From Aquamicrobium sp. (GTDB taxonomy: Bacteria > Pseudomonadota > Alphaproteobacteria > Rhizobiales > Rhizobiaceae): a stretch of DNA of 64,000 nucleotides. Where the stretch lies: positions 1,116,001 to 1,180,000 of the forward strand of contig NZ_JAMLIE010000001.1 in assembly GCF_023954335.1 (NCBI RefSeq), written 5' to 3'. This document shows positions 51,860-62,071 of the stretch, piece after piece; positions within the stretch are counted from its first letter, which is position 1, and the number at the start of each line of letters is the position of its first letter. Made by a program: the position numbers and the translations under genes. The notes below the pieces were generated by a model, which saw nothing but the letters and a program-made list of their open reading frames with translations, was not told where the DNA came from and ran no database searches.

Positions 51860-53155
51860 ATGACCGACAGGCAGCTTCACCCCGAGACGCTGGCGCTTCA
51901 CGCCGGCTGGCGCGCCGACCCGAGCACGGGCTCTGTCGCGGTGCCGATCCACCAGACCACCTCCTATCAGTTCAACGACACCGACCATGCTGCCAACCTG
52001 TTCGCGCTGAAGGAATTCGGCAACATCTACACCCGCATCATGAACCCGACCGTCGACGTGCTCGAAAAGCGCGTCGCCGCGCTGGAAGGCGGCGTCGGCG
52101 CGCTCGCCGTCGCCTCCGGTCAGGCCGCCTCCGCCTATGCCATCCAGAACCTCGCCCGCGCCGGCGACAACGTCGTCTCCTCTACCGATCTCTATGGCGG
52201 CACCTGGAACCTCTTCGCCAACACGCTGAAGGACCAGGGCATCGAGGTCCGCTTCGTCGATCCGGCCGACCCGGAGGCGTTCCGCCGCGCCACCGACGAG
52301 CGCACCCGCGCCTATTACGCCGAGACGCTGCCGAACCCGAAGCTGACCGTGTTTCCCATCGCCGAGGTCGCCGCGATCGGCCGCGAATTCGGCATCCCGC
52401 TCATCGTCGACAACACCGCCGCCCCGCTTCTCGCCCGCCCGTTCGACCACGGCGCGGCCGTCGTCGTCTATTCGACGACCAAGTATATCGGCGGTCACGG
52501 CACCTCGATCGGCGGCCTGATCGTCGATGGCGGCAATTTCGACTGGGCCGCCCATCCCGAGCGCCAGCCGGCCCTCAACACGCCGGACCCGAGCTACCAC
52601 GGCGCGGTGTGGACCGAGGCGGTCAAACCGCTCGGCCCCATCGCCTACATCATCAAGGCCCGCGTGACGCTGCTGCGCGATCTCGGCGGGGCGCTGTCGC
52701 CCTTCAACGCCTTCCAGCTGATCCAGGGCCTCGAAACCCTGCCGCTGCGCATCGAGCGCCACGTCGCCAACGCGCAGAAGGTGGCGGACTGGCTCGCCGC
52801 CCGGCCCGAGGTCACGCGCGTCATCCATCCCTCGCAGCAGACGGGCGCGGCGCGCGAGCGAGCGGACAAGTATCTCGGCGGCGCCTATGGCGGCCTCATC
52901 GGCTTCGAGCTGAAGGGCGGCCTCGAGGCCGGCAAGAAGTTCATCAACGCGCTCGAGCTGCTCTATCACGTCGCCAATATCGGCGATGCGAGAAGCCTCG
53001 CGATCCACCCGGCCTCGACCACCCATTCGCAGCTCACGCCGCAGGAGCAGGAAGCGGCCGGCGTGTCGCCCGGCTATGTGCGCCTGTCCATCGGCCTCGA
53101 ACATATCGACGACATCCTCGCCGACATCGAGCGCGGCCTGAACGCGGCGAAGTAG
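51860..53155 (+). CDS. metY: O-acetylhomoserine aminocarboxypropyltransferase (sulfhydrylase)
   Basis: 431-aa PLP enzyme of the Cys/Met metabolism family forming homocysteine (or methionine) from O-acetylhomoserine and sulfide. The length and the LHAGWRADPSTGSVAVPIHQTTSY start fit MetY. The PLP lysine lies in VVYSTTKYIGGHGTSIGG at about residues 202-219, with the cofactor-binding VASGQAASAYAI and DNTAAPLLARPF segments. It is followed by a strong terminator. Together with metE it serves methionine synthesis. Confidence 0.93.
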   Translation: MTDRQLHPETLALHAGWRADPSTGSVAVPIHQTTSYQFNDTDHAANLFALKEFGNIYTRIMNPTVDVLEKRVAALEGGVGALAVASGQAASAYAIQNLARAGDNVVSSTDLYGGTWNLFANTLKDQGIEVRFVDPADPEAFRRATDERTRAYYAETLPNPKLTVFPIAEVAAIGREFGIPLIVDNTAAPLLARPFDHGAAVVVYSTTKYIGGHGTSIGGLIVDGGNFDWAAHPERQPALNTPDPSYHGAVWTEAVKPLGPIAYIIKARVTLLRDLGGALSPFNAFQLIQGLETLPLRIERHVANAQKVADWLAARPEVTRVIHPSQQTGAARERADKYLGGAYGGLIGFELKGGLEAGKKFINALELLYHVANIGDARSLAIHPASTTHSQLTPQEQEAAGVSPGYVRLSIGLEHIDDILADIERGLNAAK

Positions 53156-53176
53156 GCCCGACCCCGATCGGGAACC

Positions 53177-53205
53177 CCGGCGGCCCTCGCGGCCGCCGGT
53201 TTTTT
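53177..53205 (+). terminator. Terminator after metY
   Basis: CCGGCGGCC / GGCCGCCGG with a 5-nt loop, followed by six T. It also faces the convergent RidA-like gene. Confidence 0.9.
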
Positions 53206-53215
53206 GTCGGATGGA

Positions 53216-53617
53216 TCAGCCGGGCAGGACGGCGGTGGCCTCGATCTCGACCACGGCCTCGTCCTCGATCAGGTCTGCGACCTGCACCATGGTCATGGCC
53301 GGGAAGTGCCGGCCCATCGCCCCGCGATAGGCCTCGCCGATGCCCTTGAGGTTGGCGAGATAGTCCCTCTTGTCCTTGACGTACCAGGTCATGCGCACGA
53401 TGTGCTCGGGCCGCCCGCCGGCCTCGGCGAGGATGGCGAGCACGTTCTCCAGCGTCTGGCGGGTCTGCCCGACGAGGTCGTGCGCCTCGAAGACCTGGTC
53501 CCCGTTCCAGCCGATCTGGCCGCCGATCCAGACCGTGCGGCCCTCGGCGAGGATGCCGTTGGCGTAGCCGGCGGCCTTCTTCCAGGTGGCGGGGTGGAGG
53601 ATCTGGTGCGAGGTCAT
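53216..53617 (-). CDS. RidA/YjgF/YER057c family protein
   Basis: 133-aa trimeric-type Rid protein, a family that hydrolyses reactive enamine/imine intermediates or acts as an aminoacrylate-type deaminase. The core reads RTVWIGGQIGWNGDQ, QTLENVLAILAEAGG, VRMTWYVKDKRDYL and a final VVEIEATAVLPG; the conserved catalytic Arg of RidA (R105 type, in VRIE) is not in its usual context, so it is a Rid subfamily member of uncertain activity. It is the last gene of the anthranilate-type operon, where an imine intermediate may need hydrolysis (inference). Confidence 0.88.
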   Translation of the reverse strand: MTSHQILHPATWKKAAGYANGILAEGRTVWIGGQIGWNGDQVFEAHDLVGQTRQTLENVLAILAEAGGRPEHIVRMTWYVKDKRDYLANLKGIGEAYRGAMGRHFPAMTMVQVADLIEDEAVVEIEATAVLPG

Positions 53618-53641
53618 GGCAAGTCTCCAGTCGGTCCGGCG

Positions 53642-54324
<683 letters not shown>

Positions 54325-54328
<4 letters not shown>

Positions 54329-55074
54329 GCCGCGTCCCCCAGATAGGCGCGGCGCACTTCAGGGTCGGCGCGGATGTCCTCGACCGTGCCCGAGGCGTTG
54401 ATCCGGCCGTAGACGAGGACCGAGACGCGGTCGGCGAGCGCGAACACCGCGTCCATGTCGTGCTCGACCAGCAGGATCGGCGCCTCGGTGCGTAGGCCGT
54501 CGAGGAAGGCGGTCAGAGCGCGCGAGCCGTCCGGTCCCATGCCGGCCATCGGCTCGTCGAGCAGGAAGGCCTTCGAGCCGAGCGCCAGCGCAATGGCGAT
54601 CTCGAGCTGGCGGCGCTCGCCATGCGAAAGCTCGGCCGCCGGCACGCGGGCGCGGTCCTGCAGGCCGACGCGCGCCAGCGCCGCCATGGCCGGTTCGATC
54701 AGCGCGCTGTCGCGCATCACCGGCCTGAAGAAGCGGAACGATGAGCCCGCCTTCGCCTGCACCGCGAGCATCACGTTGCGCAGCGCCGAGAATTCGGGCG
54801 CCAGCGAGGACACCTGGAACGAGCGCCCCAGCCCGAGCCGCGCCCTTGCCGCAACGCCGAGCGCGGTGATGTCCTCACCGAGGAAATGCACCGTGCCGCT
54901 GTCGGGGCGCAGCGTGCCGGCGATCTGGTGGATCAGCGTCGACTTGCCGGCCCCGTTCGGGCCGATCAGCGCGTGGATCTCGCCGGGCTTCAGGTCGAGC
55001 GAGACGCCCTCGGTCGCCTTCAGCGCGCCGAAGCTCTTGTTCAGGTCGCGGATGGCGAGAACCGGCTCAGCCAT
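54325..55074 (-). CDS. ABC transporter ATP-binding protein, LivG type (aromatic cluster)
   Basis: 249-aa ATPase starting at 55074 (MAEPVLAIRDLNKSFGALKA); the longer track start at 55095 adds only MSPGGRA. Walker A is GPNGAGKST, the signature region is ELSHGERRQLEIAIAL, Walker B is AFLLDEPMAGMG and the switch is LLVEHDMDAVF. It overlaps the LivM-type gene by 8 bp and the LivF-type gene by 4 bp, so all are coupled. Confidence 0.92.
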
Positions 55075-56053
55075 GGCGCGGCCTCCCGGCGACAAGGCCG
55101 ACGAGCCCGCCGCGGGCGAACAGCACGACGCCGAGCAGGACGAGGCCGAGGAAGAACTGCCAGCGTTCCGTCAGCCCGCCGAGCAGGAACTCGAACAGCA
55201 CGAACAGCATGGCCCCGGCGACCGGGCCGGCGAGCCGGCCGACGCCGCCGAGGATGATGAGGACGATGAACTCGCCCGACATGTGCCACGACAGCATCGA
55301 GGGGCTGACGAAGCGGTTCAGGTCCGCATAGAGCGCGCCGGCGAGCGCGGTGATCATGCCGGAGAGGACGAAGGCGGCGAGCCGGATGCGGTAGGGCTCG
55401 ATGCCGACGGTGGCGACGCGCACCTCGTTCTGCCGCGCCGCCTGGAGCGCCGCGCCGAAGCGCGAGCCCTTCAGCGCCGAAAACAGCACGAGCGCGGCGA
55501 CGAGCAGGACCCAGGCGATCAGGAAGAAGTTGATCGGCACCAGCGTGTTGACGCCGGGAAAGCCGTTGCGCAGCGTGATCGACAGCCCGTCCTCGCCGCC
55601 ATAGGCCGGCCAGGAGACGGCGAAATAGTAGGTCATCTGCGCGAAGGCGAGCGTGATCATGATGAAGTAGACGCCCGAGGTGCGGAGGCTGATCGCGCCG
55701 ATGGCCGCCGCCAGCAGCCCGCCGACCGCGACGGCGACGAGCCAGATCACCGGCATGGTCTTGGTGCCGGGCACGGAAAACAGGCCGAAATCGAGCGGCT
55801 GGCCGGCGAAGGCGTGCGAGGCGAGGATGCCCGCCGCATAGCCGCCGACGCCGAAGAAGGCGGCATGGCCGAACGAGACCAGCCCGCCGAGGCCGAGCGC
55901 GATGTTGAGGCCGACGGCCGCGAGGGCGAGGATCGCCATGCGCGTCGCCAGCGTCACGTAGAACGGCTTGCCGAGTTCCAGCGCGGCATAGGGGATCGCC
56001 AGCAGGACGAGGACGAGAACGATACTGAGCGCGGTTTCGCGGGAGATCGTCAT
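55067..56053 (-). CDS. ABC transporter permease, LivM type (aromatic cluster)
   Basis: 328-aa permease with about ten hydrophobic helices. It has the LivM hallmark LGGLVSFGHAAFFGVGGYAAG and the coupling loop GSRFGAALQAARQNEVRVATVGI. It lies 4 bp after the LivH-type stop and overlaps the LivG-type start. The substrate path is shared with LivH. Confidence 0.92.
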   Translation of the reverse strand: MTISRETALSIVLVLVLLAIPYAALELGKPFYVTLATRMAILALAAVGLNIALGLGGLVSFGHAAFFGVGGYAAGILASHAFAGQPLDFGLFSVPGTKTMPVIWLVAVAVGGLLAAAIGAISLRTSGVYFIMITLAFAQMTYYFAVSWPAYGGEDGLSITLRNGFPGVNTLVPINFFLIAWVLLVAALVLFSALKGSRFGAALQAARQNEVRVATVGIEPYRIRLAAFVLSGMITALAGALYADLNRFVSPSMLSWHMSGEFIVLIILGGVGRLAGPVAGAMLFVLFEFLLGGLTERWQFFLGLVLLGVVLFARGGLVGLVAGRPRHG

Positions 56054-56057
56054 CGGT

Positions 56058-56981
56058 TCACCCCTTTGCCGCCGGAAACAGGCCCTGCGGCTTCACCGCG
56101 AGCACCACCGCCATGACGATGTAGATCAGCATCGAGGCGAGCGCGCCGCCGACGAGGCCGGCCTGCGAGGGCGGCATCATCAGCCCGAACAGTTGCGGCA
56201 GCAGGAAGCGGCCCATCGTGTCGACGACGCCGACGATCACCGCGCCGATGAGCGCGCCCTTGATCGAGCCGATGCCGCCGATGACGATGACGACGAAGGC
56301 GAGGATCAGCACCGGCTCGCCCATGCCGACCTGCACGGATTGCAGCGCCCCCACCATCGCGCCCGCAAGGCCGGCGAGCGCCGCGCCGAGCGCGAAGACG
56401 ATGGTGTAGAGCGTGCGGATGTCGACGCCGAGCGCGCCGATCATCTCGCGGTCGCTTTCGCCGGCCCGGATGCGCATGCCGAGCCGCGTTCTCGCGATCA
56501 GCAGATAGAGCCCCAGGGCCACCGCGACGCCGACGCCGATGATGGCCAGCCGGTAGAGCTGGTAGCGCGAGCCGCCCGGAAGCGCCACCGTGCCCTGAAG
56601 CAGCGGCGGGATGTCGAGATAGAGCGGGAACGAGCCGAACAGCCAGCGTGTGCCTTCCGAGAAGATCAGGATCAGCGCGAAGGTGGCCAGCACCTGGTCG
56701 AGATGGTCGCGCTCGTAGAGCCGGCGGATGACGAGGATCTCGACCACCGCGCCGGCTGCCGCCGCGGCCGCGAGACTGGCGGCGAGGCCGAGCCAGAACG
56801 AGCCGGTCGCCGCCGCCGTGACGGCGCAGGCGAAGGCCCCGACCATGTAGAGCGAGCCGTGGGCGAGGTTGATCAGCCCCATCACGCCGAAGATCAGCGT
56901 CAGCCCGGCGGCCATGAGGAACAGCATCACCCCGAGCTGGAGCCCGTTCAGGAGCTGTTCGATGAAAAGCGCGGTCTGCAA
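56058..56981 (-). CDS. ABC transporter permease, LivH type (aromatic cluster)
   Basis: About 307 aa from a TTG at 56981 (LQTALFIEQLLNGLQLGVMLF); the longer frame to 57050 runs into the palindromic repeat and is unlikely. An ATG start is not available near the conserved N-terminus, so the exact start is uncertain. Eight or so helices are present, with the LivH sequence AAGLTLIFGVMGLINLAHGSLYMVGAF. It follows the binding-protein gene after a gap filled by a repeat element. Confidence 0.85.
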   Translation of the reverse strand: MQTALFIEQLLNGLQLGVMLFLMAAGLTLIFGVMGLINLAHGSLYMVGAFACAVTAAATGSFWLGLAASLAAAAAAGAVVEILVIRRLYERDHLDQVLATFALILIFSEGTRWLFGSFPLYLDIPPLLQGTVALPGGSRYQLYRLAIIGVGVAVALGLYLLIARTRLGMRIRAGESDREMIGALGVDIRTLYTIVFALGAALAGLAGAMVGALQSVQVGMGEPVLILAFVVIVIGGIGSIKGALIGAVIVGVVDTMGRFLLPQLFGLMMPPSQAGLVGGALASMLIYIVMAVVLAVKPQGLFPAAKG

Positions 56982-57033
56982 GGGCGGGGCTCTGGTTCTG
57001 TGATAGAGGTGAAGATCGCGGCACGGACGTTCC

Positions 57034-57171
57034 CCCCTCTCCCCGTTCACGGGGAGAGGGTGGCCCGAAGGGCCGGGTGAGGGGCGGCGCGAGCGTGGCA
57101 GACAGTCTTTCGACGTCTCCGCTGCCCCTCATCCGGCTGCCGCCACCTTCTCCCCGCAAGCGGGGAGAAGG
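57034..57171. repeat. Rhizobial-type palindromic repeat (RIME-like), copy 1
   Basis: CCCTCTCCCC-gttcac-GGGGAGAGGG, then GGCCC-gaa-GGGCC, GGTGAGGGGC and, 40 bp later, an inverted partner (GCCCCTCATCC, then CTTCTCCCC-gcaagc-GGGGAGAAG). Elements with this mosaic of arms are common in rhizobial intergenic space. It sits between the binding-protein and permease genes of the aromatic operon. Confidence 0.8.
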
Positions 57172-57196
57172 AAGCTGTGGCTGTGTCGTGCGCGTG

Positions 57197-58342
57197 CTAG
57201 TTCAGCGCGCACTGCTCCGCATAGGCGTCCTTGTGGTCGGTGAAGGCGGTGCCGATGATCTTGTTGGTCAGCACGTCGCCCTCCTTCACCACCTCGCGGA
57301 CATAGATGTCCTGGATCGGGTGGTTGTTGGTGTTGAAGGAGAATTTTCCGCGCACGCTGTCGAAGTCGGCTTCCTTCAGCGCGGCGCGGAAGGCGTCGGC
57401 GTCCTTGACGCTGGCCTTCGCCGCCGCCGCGACGATCAGGCTGCCGGTGTCGTAGGCCTGCGCGGCGTAGATCGAGGGCAGGCGACCATATTCGGCCTGG
57501 AAGGTCTCGACGAACTTCTTCGACGCGTCGTTGTCGAGGTCCTTGGCCCAGCTCGCCGAGTTCCTGACGCCGAGCGCCGCGTCGCCGATCGCCGGCAGCA
57601 CGTCCTGGCTGAAGGAGAAACCGGGGCCGATCAGCGGGATGTCGACACCCGACTGGGCGTATTGCTTGACGAAGGCGATACCCATGCCGCCCGGCAAGAA
57701 GATGAACACCGAATCCGCGCCCGAGGCACGGATCTGCGCGATCTCGGCCGCGTAGTCGGTCTGGCCGACCTGGGTGTAGACCTCGCCGGCCAGCTCGTTC
57801 TTGTAGTAGCGCTTGAAGCCGGTCAGCGAATCCGTGCCCGCCGGGTAGTTGGGGGCGAGGATGAAGGTCTTCTTGTACGTCTCGTTGGCGTACTGGCCCA
57901 TCGCCTCGTGGAAATTGTCGTTCTGGTAGGCGACGTTGAAATAGTTCTCGTGGCACTGCGCGCCGGCCAGCGCCGAGGGGCCGGCATTGACCGAGATGTA
58001 GAACTTGCCCTGCGCCACCGCGCCCGGCACCACGGCCATGGCGAGGTTCGACCAGATGATGCCGGTCAGGATGTCGACCTGGTCGGACTGGACCATCTTG
58101 TCGGCGATCTGCACCGCCAGCTCCGGCTTCTGGCCGTCGTCCTCGGTGACGACCTCGATCTCGGCCGCGGCGTCGCCGGCGTTCTTCAGCGCCAGCAGGA
58201 AGCCGTCGCGGGCGTCGATGCCCAGGCCCGCGCCGCCGCCCGAAAGCGTGGTGATGAGGCCGACCTTGACCGGCTCGGCAAACGCCCCGCCGCTCATACC
58301 CGTCGCAAGCGCAATGGCGCTCGCCGCAATCAGTTTACGCAT
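57197..58342 (-). CDS. ABC transporter substrate-binding protein (aromatic cluster)
   Basis: 381-aa periplasmic protein with a signal peptide (MRKLIAASAIALATGMSGGAFA) and a type I periplasmic binding fold starting VKVGLITTLSGGGAGLGIDARDGF. Two internal cysteines (QCHENYF and the C-terminal EQCALN) may form a disulfide. It resembles binding proteins often found with aromatic-acid degradation genes, and kynA lies directly upstream. The ligand is probably an aromatic acid or amino acid of that pathway (inference). Confidence 0.9.
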   Translation of the reverse strand: MRKLIAASAIALATGMSGGAFAEPVKVGLITTLSGGGAGLGIDARDGFLLALKNAGDAAAEIEVVTEDDGQKPELAVQIADKMVQSDQVDILTGIIWSNLAMAVVPGAVAQGKFYISVNAGPSALAGAQCHENYFNVAYQNDNFHEAMGQYANETYKKTFILAPNYPAGTDSLTGFKRYYKNELAGEVYTQVGQTDYAAEIAQIRASGADSVFIFLPGGMGIAFVKQYAQSGVDIPLIGPGFSFSQDVLPAIGDAALGVRNSASWAKDLDNDASKKFVETFQAEYGRLPSIYAAQAYDTGSLIVAAAAKASVKDADAFRAALKEADFDSVRGKFSFNTNNHPIQDIYVREVVKEGDVLTNKIIGTAFTDHKDAYAEQCALN

Positions 58343-58433
58343 GTCCGTTCCACTCCCGTTTTGCCTGGAGCCCTGGGGGGCTTCTCCTACGATGAAAAAT
58401 AATTGGCGCGCGCGCCAGTCTTCGCCGACATTT

Positions 58434-59273
58434 TTAAAGCTCCGTCCTCACCTTCCATAGTTCGGGGAAAAGCTCCACCTCCAGCATGCGCCGGAGATAG
58501 GAGACGCCCTGCGTGCCGCCGGTGCCGCGCTTCAGGCCGATGATGCGCTCGACCGTGGTGACGTGGTTGAAGCGCCAGCGGCGGAAATAATCCTCGAAAT
58601 CGACCAGCTTCTCGGCCAGCTCGTAGAGCGCCCAGTGGCGCTCCGGCTGGCGATAGACCTTTCGCCACGCCGCGATCACCGCCTCGCTCGGCCTGCGCGT
58701 CTCCCGCCAGTCGCTGCGCAACGCGTCCGCGCCGATGTCGAACCCGTTGCGGTGGATGAGAAGCAGCGCCTCATCGTAGAGGCTCGGCCGGGCGAGGATC
58801 GCCTCCAGCCGCTCGATGATCTGCGGCCGGTGCGCGTGCGGCTTCAGCATGGCAAGGTTGCGGTTGCCGGCGAGGAACTCGATGGCGCGGTACTGCCACG
58901 ACTGGAAGCCGGAGGACTGGCCGAGCGCGCCGCGAAAGCGCGTGTATTCGCTCGGCGTCATCGTGCGCAGCACGTCCCAGGCATTGTTCAGCTGCTCGAA
59001 GATGCGCGCCACCCGCGTCAGCATCTTGAAGGCCGGGCGCACGTCGTCGGTGCGGATCGCAGCGATCGCGCCCGTCACTTCATGGATCGCGAGCTTCATC
59101 CACAGTTCGGAGGTCTGGTGCTGGATGATGAACAGCAATTCGTCCGGCGAGGCTGACAGCGGCTCCTGCGCGTCGAGGATCTTCTCGAGGTGCAGATAGT
59201 CGCCATAGGCCATGCGGCCGCGGAAATCGGTCTCGGCGCCCTCGATGCCCTGCGTGTCGCGAGGGTCGGTCAC
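58434..59273 (-). CDS. kynA: Tryptophan 2,3-dioxygenase
   Basis: 279-aa haem enzyme that opens the tryptophan indole ring to N-formylkynurenine. The GTG at 59273 overlaps the TGA of the CoA ligase (GTGA) and has a GGGAGGGGG ribosome-binding site; the longer frame is a shadow. Conserved segments are YGDYLHLEKILDAQ, LFIIQHQTSELWMKL (distal His), GFQSWQYRAIEFLAGNR and WRFNHVTTVERIIGLKRGTGGT, with the proximal haem His in the last. Its place in an anthranilate-CoA operon suggests tryptophan is the source of anthranilate. Confidence 0.95.
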   Translation of the reverse strand: MTDPRDTQGIEGAETDFRGRMAYGDYLHLEKILDAQEPLSASPDELLFIIQHQTSELWMKLAIHEVTGAIAAIRTDDVRPAFKMLTRVARIFEQLNNAWDVLRTMTPSEYTRFRGALGQSSGFQSWQYRAIEFLAGNRNLAMLKPHAHRPQIIERLEAILARPSLYDEALLLIHRNGFDIGADALRSDWRETRRPSEAVIAAWRKVYRQPERHWALYELAEKLVDFEDYFRRWRFNHVTTVERIIGLKRGTGGTQGVSYLRRMLEVELFPELWKVRTEL

Positions 59274-60892
59274 GATGCCCCCTCCCGCAGCCGGAAGCGC
59301 TGGATCTTGCCGGTCTGCGTCTTCGGCAGGGCGTCGACGAACCTGACGACGCGCGGATATTTGTAGGGCGCGATGGTCGCCTTGACGTGCTCCTGAAGCA
59401 GCTTCGCCGTCTCGGGCCCGTCCGGCGCGCCGTTCGCCAGCACGACATGCGCCTCGACGATCTGGCCGCGCGCCTCGTCCGGCGCGCCGATCACCGCGCA
59501 TTCGGCGACCAGAGGGTGCGACAGCAAGGCCGCCTCCACTTCCGGCCCGGCGATGTTGTAGCCGGAGGACAGGATCATGTCGTCCGAGCGCGCGGCGAAG
59601 CGGAAACGGCCGTCCTCGTCCTCGACGAAGGAATCGCCCGTCAGGTTCCAGCCGTCGCGGACATAGTTCTTCTGCCTTTCGTCGGCGAGATAGCGGCAGC
59701 CGGTCGGGCCGCGCACGGCCAGCCGCCCGACCACGCCGCGCTTCACCGGCTTCATCTCCTCGTCGACGATCATCGCCTCGTAGCCCGTCACCGGCCGGCC
59801 GGTGACGCCGGGGGCGCGGTCGTCGAGGCGGTTGGTGATGAAGATGTGCAGCATCTCGGTCGCGCCGATGCCGTCGAGGATCGGCTTGCCGGTCTTCCGC
59901 TCCCATTCCTCGTAGACCGGGGCGGGCAGCGTCTCGCCGGCCGAGACGGCGATGCGCAGCGAGGACAGGTCCGCGCCCTCGTCCATCGCCTTCAGCATCG
60001 CCCGGTAGGCGGTGGGCGCGGTGAAGGAGATCGTCGCCCGGTATTTCTGGATGATCTCGACCATGTTGGGCGGCGTCGCGCTCTCGAGCAGCGTCGCCGT
60101 CGCGCCGAAGCGCAGCGGGAACACGGCGAGCCCGCCGAGGCCGAAGGTGAAGGCGAGCGGCGGCGAGCCGACGAAGACGTCGTCGGGCGTGACGCCGAGC
60201 ACTTCCCTGGCGTAGCCGTCGGCGATGATCAGCACGTCGCGGTGGAATTGCATCGTCGCCTTGGGCGCGCCCGTGGTGCCGGAGGTGAAGCCCAGCAGGC
60301 AGACGTCGTCGCGGCCCGTAGCGACCGCGTCGAAGGAAACCGGCTTGTCGAGCGCGGCGCGGTCGAGCTCGGCGTCATGATTGGCCGTGCCGTCGAAGCC
60401 GATGACCTGGCGCAGGAACCGGCTCTCCTTGGCGCAGGCCACCAGCTCGTCCTTGATGCGCGTGTCGCACAGGGCGAGCTGGATTTCGGCCTTGTCGACG
60501 ATCTTGCCGAGCTCGCCCGCGCGCAGCATCGGCATGGTGTTGACGACGACCGCGCCCGCCTTGGTGGCGGCGAGCCAGCAGGCCACCATCGCCGGGTTGT
60601 TGGGCGCGCGGATCAGCACCCGGTTGCCGGGCACGACGCCGTAATTCTCGACGAGCGCGCGGGCGAGCCGGTTGGTCCAGTCGGCAAGCTCCTTGTAGGT
60701 GCGCCGCCTGCCGTTGCCGATCAGCGCCGTGCGGTCGCCGAAGCCCTTCTCCACCATGCGGTCGGTCAGCTCGACCGCGCAGTTGAGCCGTTCGGGATAG
60801 TCGAACCCGTCGAGCTTCAGGTCCGGCCATTCCTCCGCCGGCGGCAGGTTGTCGCGGGAAAACGTGTCGACATGCGCGGACGGTCCCAGCAT
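59270..60892 (-). CDS. Acyl-CoA ligase, 2-aminobenzoate/benzoate-CoA ligase type
   Basis: 540-aa AMP-forming ligase, likely activating 2-aminobenzoate (anthranilate) or a related benzoate to its CoA ester. The P-loop is LLGFTSGTTGAPKA at about residues 197-210. Other AMP-binding motifs are DGIGATEMLHIF, LTGDSFVEDEDGRF and ILSSGYNIAGPEVEAAL, and the acyl-adenylate lysine lies in PKTQTGKIQRF at the C-terminus. The neighbours kynA, acyl-CoA dehydrogenase, enoyl-CoA hydratase and RidA fit the aerobic 2-aminobenzoyl-CoA route. The ring monooxygenase is not in the window. Confidence 0.88.
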   Translation of the reverse strand: MLGPSAHVDTFSRDNLPPAEEWPDLKLDGFDYPERLNCAVELTDRMVEKGFGDRTALIGNGRRRTYKELADWTNRLARALVENYGVVPGNRVLIRAPNNPAMVACWLAATKAGAVVVNTMPMLRAGELGKIVDKAEIQLALCDTRIKDELVACAKESRFLRQVIGFDGTANHDAELDRAALDKPVSFDAVATGRDDVCLLGFTSGTTGAPKATMQFHRDVLIIADGYAREVLGVTPDDVFVGSPPLAFTFGLGGLAVFPLRFGATATLLESATPPNMVEIIQKYRATISFTAPTAYRAMLKAMDEGADLSSLRIAVSAGETLPAPVYEEWERKTGKPILDGIGATEMLHIFITNRLDDRAPGVTGRPVTGYEAMIVDEEMKPVKRGVVGRLAVRGPTGCRYLADERQKNYVRDGWNLTGDSFVEDEDGRFRFAARSDDMILSSGYNIAGPEVEAALLSHPLVAECAVIGAPDEARGQIVEAHVVLANGAPDGPETAKLLQEHVKATIAPYKYPRVVRFVDALPKTQTGKIQRFRLREGAS

Positions 60893-60896
60893 TGCG

Positions 60897-62042
60897 TCAT
60901 GCTCCCATGGTCTGGCGGGCGATCACCACCTTCTGCACGTCCGATGCGCCCTCGTAGATGCGCAGCGCCCTGATCTCGCGATAGAGGCTTTCGACGATGT
61001 GGCCGCGCCGCACGCCGTCGCCGCCGTGAAGCTGCACCGCCTTGTCGATGACGGCCTGTGCCCGGTCGGTGGCGTAGAGCTTGGCCATCGCCGCCTCGCG
61101 GGTGACGCGCGCCGCGCCGCGATCCTTCACCCATGCCGCGCGGTAGATGAGCAGCGCCGCGGCGTCGACATCGAGCGCCATGTCGGCGACGTGGCCCTGC
61201 ACCATCTGGAGGTCGAACAGCGGCGCGCCGAACAGCTCGCGCTCGCGCACCCGTGCGATGGTTTCATCCAGCGCCCGGCGCGCGAAGCCGAGCGCGGCGG
61301 CCCCGACCGTCGAGCGGAACACGTCGAGCACCGACATGGCGATGCGGAAGCCTTCACCCGGCCTGCCGATCATCGCCGAGGCCGGCACGCGCACGTCGTC
61401 GAAGGCGAGCCGGGCGAGGGGATGCGGCGCCACCACCTCCAGCCGCTCGGCGACGGTGAGGCCGGCCGTGTCGGCCGGCACGACGAAGGCCGAGATGCCT
61501 TTCGCCGCCGGCGCCTCGCCGGTGCGGGCGAACACGCAATAGACATCGGCGATGCCACCGTTGGAGATCCACGTCTTCTCGCCCGACAGCACGTAGTCGC
61601 CGCCGTCGCGCGCCGCCGTCATCTCCATGTTGGCGACGTCGGAGCCCGAGCGCGGCTCGGAGAGCGCGAAGGCCGACAGCGCCGTGCCGGCGCGGGTCTT
61701 CCTCAGCCATTCCTTCTGCCCGGGCGAGCCGAACAGGCTGATCGCGCCGGTGCCGAGCCCCTGCATGGCGAAGGCGAAATCGGCCAGCCCGTCATGGCGC
61801 GCCAGCGTCTCGCGGCTGATGCACAGCGTGCGCACGTCGAGCGGGCGCGGATCGTCGGGATCGACCGCCGTCGGCAGGAGCCAGCCGGCCTCGCCTAGCG
61901 CCGCGACCAGCTTGCGGCAGGCGGCGTCGACATCGCCATGATCGGCGGGAAGGTTATCGCCGCACCAGCGTTCGAGCCGCGCCGCATGGTTGCGGTGGGC
62001 ATCATCGAGGAACGGCCAGTCGAGGAAGGAGCGGTCAGGCAT
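60897..62042 (-). CDS. Acyl-CoA dehydrogenase
   Basis: 381-aa flavoenzyme that oxidises acyl-CoA at the alpha-beta position. The ATG at 62042 (MPDRSFLDWPFLDDAHR) has GGGGAG upstream; the earlier frame adds leader. FAD/substrate segments are SAFALSEPRSGSDVANM and KTWISNGGIADVYCVFA. The C-terminus contains QLHGGDGVRRGHIVESLYREIRALRIYEGASDVQK, with the Glu of YEGASDV as the likely catalytic base. It starts after a palindromic repeat and ends 4 bp before the ligase. Confidence 0.9.
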   Translation of the reverse strand: MPDRSFLDWPFLDDAHRNHAARLERWCGDNLPADHGDVDAACRKLVAALGEAGWLLPTAVDPDDPRPLDVRTLCISRETLARHDGLADFAFAMQGLGTGAISLFGSPGQKEWLRKTRAGTALSAFALSEPRSGSDVANMEMTAARDGGDYVLSGEKTWISNGGIADVYCVFARTGEAPAAKGISAFVVPADTAGLTVAERLEVVAPHPLARLAFDDVRVPASAMIGRPGEGFRIAMSVLDVFRSTVGAAALGFARRALDETIARVRERELFGAPLFDLQMVQGHVADMALDVDAAALLIYRAAWVKDRGAARVTREAAMAKLYATDRAQAVIDKAVQLHGGDGVRRGHIVESLYREIRALRIYEGASDVQKVVIARQTMGA

Positions 62043-62071
62043 GCGTACGATCTCCCCGGACAGGCCGCGCC